A stretch of DNA of 64,000 nucleotides from Gallaecimonas kandeliae (lineage in GTDB: Bacteria; Pseudomonadota; Gammaproteobacteria; Enterobacterales; Gallaecimonadaceae). Positions 61,890-64,000 of the stretch are shown here, in pieces. Each line of letters begins with the position of its first letter. Positions within the stretch are counted from its first letter, which is position 1. The stretch lies in contig NZ_CP118480.1 in the NCBI RefSeq assembly GCF_030450055.1, forward strand, positions 1,391,415 to 1,455,414. The letters are read 5' to 3'. The notes under the pieces are model-generated. The model did not search any database and had not been told where the DNA came from. It saw nothing but the letters and a program-made list of their open reading frames with translations. Both the position numbers and the translations under genes were made by a program.

Positions 61890-62774
61890 ATGGAAAGCTT
61901 CAGCACCCAGCAGTTGCAGGCGGCCATAGCCCAGCTCGACCAGGCCCTCTACAACCACGAACAGTGGCATAAGAGTGTGCTGCGGGTGTTGATCCTGCAC
62001 CTGCCTCCGGATCCTCCCGACCTGATGCAGGATGCCCACCGCCGCTGCCTGTTCGGGCAGTGGTACGAAAGCCTGGCGGCGGCCTTCCTGCGCGACCATC
62101 CCTCTTTCCATTCCCTGGGGCCTGCCCATGAGAAGATGCATGTCTGTGCCAGGGCGCTGCTGCAGCGGGTGCAGGACGGCCTGCCCATCTCGCCGAACGC
62201 CTTCGACCAGTTCAACAATGCCCTGGACAGGATGCGCCTCGAGTTCCAGGCCCTGCGGCAGGAACTGACCGACATGATGCAAAACCGCGATCCCCTGACG
62301 GGGGCCAGGAACAGGAGCACCTTGCTCCCCTTCCTGCGTGAGCAGCAGGCCCTGGTCAAGCGGGGCCTGCAAAGCTGTGTTATCGCCATGCTGGATCTCG
62401 ACCATTTCAAGGACGTCAACGACACCCATGGTCACACAGTGGGGGACGCCGTGCTGGTCGCCCTGGTCGGCCGCCTGCAGCAGATGATCAGGCCCTATGA
62501 CCGCATCTATCGCTACGGCGGCGAGGAGTTCCTGATCTGCTTGCCGGGCATGACGCTGGACGAAGCGGGCAGGGCGGTGGAGCGCATGCGCGGCGCCGTT
62601 GCCTGTCAGGCCATCCCCTTCGACGAGGCCGGCCGCTCTTTGCAGGTGACCATCTCCATCGGCCTGGCCGAGCTGTCGTCGACAGGTTCGGTGGAGGAGG
62701 CCATCGACTGTGCGGACAAGGCCATGTACGAGGCCAAGGAGGCGGGGCGCAATCAGGTGAAGTGGGCTGTCTGA
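61890..62774 (+). CDS. diguanylate cyclase with zinc-binding CZB domain, DgcZ-like
   Basis: 294 residues from the ATG at 61890 (GTGGAGGCGCTGAGC leader); the in-frame ATG at 61851 adds 13 residues. CZB domain with H23, C53, H80 and H84, the same spacing as the zinc ligands H22/C52/H79/H83 recalled for E. coli DgcZ (YdeH). Then a GGDEF domain with RNRSTLLPFL, GGEEF at 210-214, and the inhibitory I-site RPYD (201-204) five residues before it. Zinc inhibits DgcZ; product is c-di-GMP. Neighbours another cyclase, so this is a c-di-GMP locus. Confidence 0.92.
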   Translation: MESFSTQQLQAAIAQLDQALYNHEQWHKSVLRVLILHLPPDPPDLMQDAHRRCLFGQWYESLAAAFLRDHPSFHSLGPAHEKMHVCARALLQRVQDGLPISPNAFDQFNNALDRMRLEFQALRQELTDMMQNRDPLTGARNRSTLLPFLREQQALVKRGLQSCVIAMLDLDHFKDVNDTHGHTVGDAVLVALVGRLQQMIRPYDRIYRYGGEEFLICLPGMTLDEAGRAVERMRGAVACQAIPFDEAGRSLQVTISIGLAELSSTGSVEEAIDCADKAMYEAKEAGRNQVKWAV

Positions 62775-62849
62775 ACGGTAACAAGACGGCGCCCACAGTT
62801 CCGGAGCTATGGCCATTACCTGGGGGGGCTTTTCGCTTAACATTTGCCC

Positions 62850-64000
62850 ATGACCAAAGTGCTATCCCGGCTCAGGCTGCACCACCTTATCCTCTTCCTT
62901 GCCCTGTCGGGGGTCCTTGTCACCCTGGGCAACGCCTATGTCGCCAGTTACCGCGCCCAGCGGGAACTGCTGATCGCCAACACCCTTGAAGCCAACAGGG
63001 TCTACGCCGCCAAGCTGGCGGACATGACCGACCAATTCTTCCGTGCGGCGCAGCGCCAGCTGGCCTACAGCGCCGCCTTGTTGTCGGGGGCCATGACGGA
63101 CGGCGAAACCCTTGACCATGAAACCAAGCGGTTGTTGGCCCAGAGCGATACCTTCAACTCGGTGGCGGTGGTGGACGCCACCGGCAAGGTGCTGGCCAAT
63201 GCCCCCCAGAGCCTGGGGCTGGTGGGGCGCATTGTCCATACCGATGGCGTGGCCGAGGCCCTGGCGCAGCGCCGGCCGCTGATCACTGGCCCCTATAATG
63301 CCGCCACGGACAGGCTGATACTGCTGATCTCCCAGCCCATCTTCTCGGCGGCGGGAAGCTTCCAAGGCTTTATCGGCGCCGCCATCTACCTCAAGGAAAA
63401 GAACGGCCTCCAGACCCAGCTGGGGGAGCATTACTACAGGGACGGCTCCTACCTCTATGTGGTGGACGGCCAGGGGCGGCTCATCTACCACCCCGACCCC
63501 AGCCGCATCGGCGAGCGGGTCAGGGGCAACCCTGCCATTGATGCCGTCACGGCCGGGCAGGCGGGCAGCCGAGGGCTGGTCAACAGCAGGGGCGTGCCCA
63601 TGCTGACAGGCTATGCCCCAGTGCCGGTGACCGGCTGGGGTATCGTTTCCCAAAGGCCGCTGGCGGCGACCCTGACCGACCTCGAACAGCAGATGCGTGG
63701 GGTCTTCTGGGACACCAGCCTGGTGGTGGCGCTGACTGCCTTGCTGATCGGCATCTTCGCCATGTTGATCGCCAGGCCCCTGCGCAAGCTGGCAGGCAGT
63801 GCCAGCCGCATGGATGCGGACAGCACCCTCGAGCACCTGGCCCAGGTGCATTCCTGGTATTACGAGGCGGCCATGCTCAAGCGCGGCCTGCTCAAGGGGA
63901 TGGGCCTGATGCAGGAGCGGATAGGGCGGCTCAACAAGGAGAGCCTGACCGATCCCCTGACCGGCCTCTACAACAGGCGCGGCATGCAGCTGATGCTGGA
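62850..64000 (+). CDS. Cache-domain diguanylate cyclase, truncated by the window end
   Basis: At least 383 residues, open to the right edge. An N-terminal transmembrane helix (HHLILFLALSGVLVTLGNAY) leads to a periplasmic dCache-type sensor domain of about 250 residues (FNSVAVVDATGKVLANAPQ; YLYVVDGQGRLIYHPDPSRIGERV; RGVPMLTGYAPVPVTGWGIVSQRP), a second transmembrane helix (SLVVALTALLIGIFAMLIARPL), then a linker and the beginning of a GGDEF domain (ESLTDPLTGLYNRRGMQLML). The catalytic GGDEF is beyond the window, so activity cannot be judged. ATG at 62850. Confidence 0.88.
   Translation, partial: MTKVLSRLRLHHLILFLALSGVLVTLGNAYVASYRAQRELLIANTLEANRVYAAKLADMTDQFFRAAQRQLAYSAALLSGAMTDGETLDHETKRLLAQSDTFNSVAVVDATGKVLANAPQSLGLVGRIVHTDGVAEALAQRRPLITGPYNAATDRLILLISQPIFSAAGSFQGFIGAAIYLKEKNGLQTQLGEHYYRDGSYLYVVDGQGRLIYHPDPSRIGERVRGNPAIDAVTAGQAGSRGLVNSRGVPMLTGYAPVPVTGWGIVSQRPLAATLTDLEQQMRGVFWDTSLVVALTALLIGIFAMLIARPLRKLAGSASRMDADSTLEHLAQVHSWYYEAAMLKRGLLKGMGLMQERIGRLNKESLTDPLTGLYNRRGMQLML

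Overview
The window is GC-rich gammaproteobacterial chromosome. The household genes (cmoM, thiD, phaZ, topA, cysB, pntAB, astB, a NagD-type phosphatase) and their order fit a marine or aquatic gammaproteobacterium of the Alteromonadales/Gallaecimonas kind. That placement is inferred from gene content, not from a marker gene. Most genes are tightly packed and many end in clear intrinsic terminators, often shared by convergent neighbours.

Layout. 0-33 kb is core chromosome: tRNA wobble methylation, thiamine salvage, an M1 aminopeptidase, polyhydroxyalkanoate depolymerase, HD-GYP c-di-GMP phosphodiesterase, several lipoproteins, an alkyltransferase-like DNA repair protein, a three-domain cysteine desulfurase/persulfide-dioxygenase-like/rhodanese fusion behind a perfect inverted repeat, an MscS channel, a KefB-type antiporter, glutathione peroxidase, M28 peptidase, a DAACS symporter, astB, topA, cysB and pntAB. 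33.0-50.2 kb is accessory DNA. It contains two copies of a ~300-bp module (called R here; 33587-33886 and 44702-45002). Each copy ends at an integron-type core (GTTAAGC / GTTATGC) and is followed by AT-rich, same-strand gene cassettes. At least two attC sites are well formed (34350-34454 and 45939-45998), and two cassettes have 5' cores exactly complementary to the R'' sequence at their 3' ends. No integron integrase gene is in the window. The second cassette of array 1 encodes a RloC/PrrC-like AAA ATPase with a zinc hook; the first cassette of array 2 encodes a PUA/EVE-like plus PD-(D/E)XK nuclease protein. Both look like phage-defence genes. Each R copy is preceded by members of a second, structured GC-rich repeat (33086, 43788, and an inverted copy near 44670), whose hairpin stems differ in sequence but stay base-paired.

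Between the two arrays (38.6-43.7 kb) GC returns to the host level in a run of small detoxification-type genes: GST, methyltransferase, VOC, two GFA proteins, ArsR-SRPBCC and an alpha/beta hydrolase. After about 46.7 kb the cassette-like genes (gamma-glutamylcyclotransferase-like, GNAT, scramblase-like, TPR, DUF6326) have no convincing attC sites and may be an eroded array tail. 50.3-64 kb returns to chromosome: SPFH protein, a protein with a 9-bp tandem repeat, aldolase-type lyase, phosphotransferase, a 1201-residue DyP-peroxidase/glycyl-radical-enzyme fusion, and a c-di-GMP signalling cluster with a zinc-sensing (CZB) diguanylate cyclase and a second, truncated, Cache-type cyclase.

The strongest novelty candidates are the DyP-GRE fusion (56458-60063), the integrase-less attI-like R modules with defence cassettes, and the desulfurase-dioxygenase-rhodanese fusion. 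All functional statements rest on motifs read by eye; no database search was possible.
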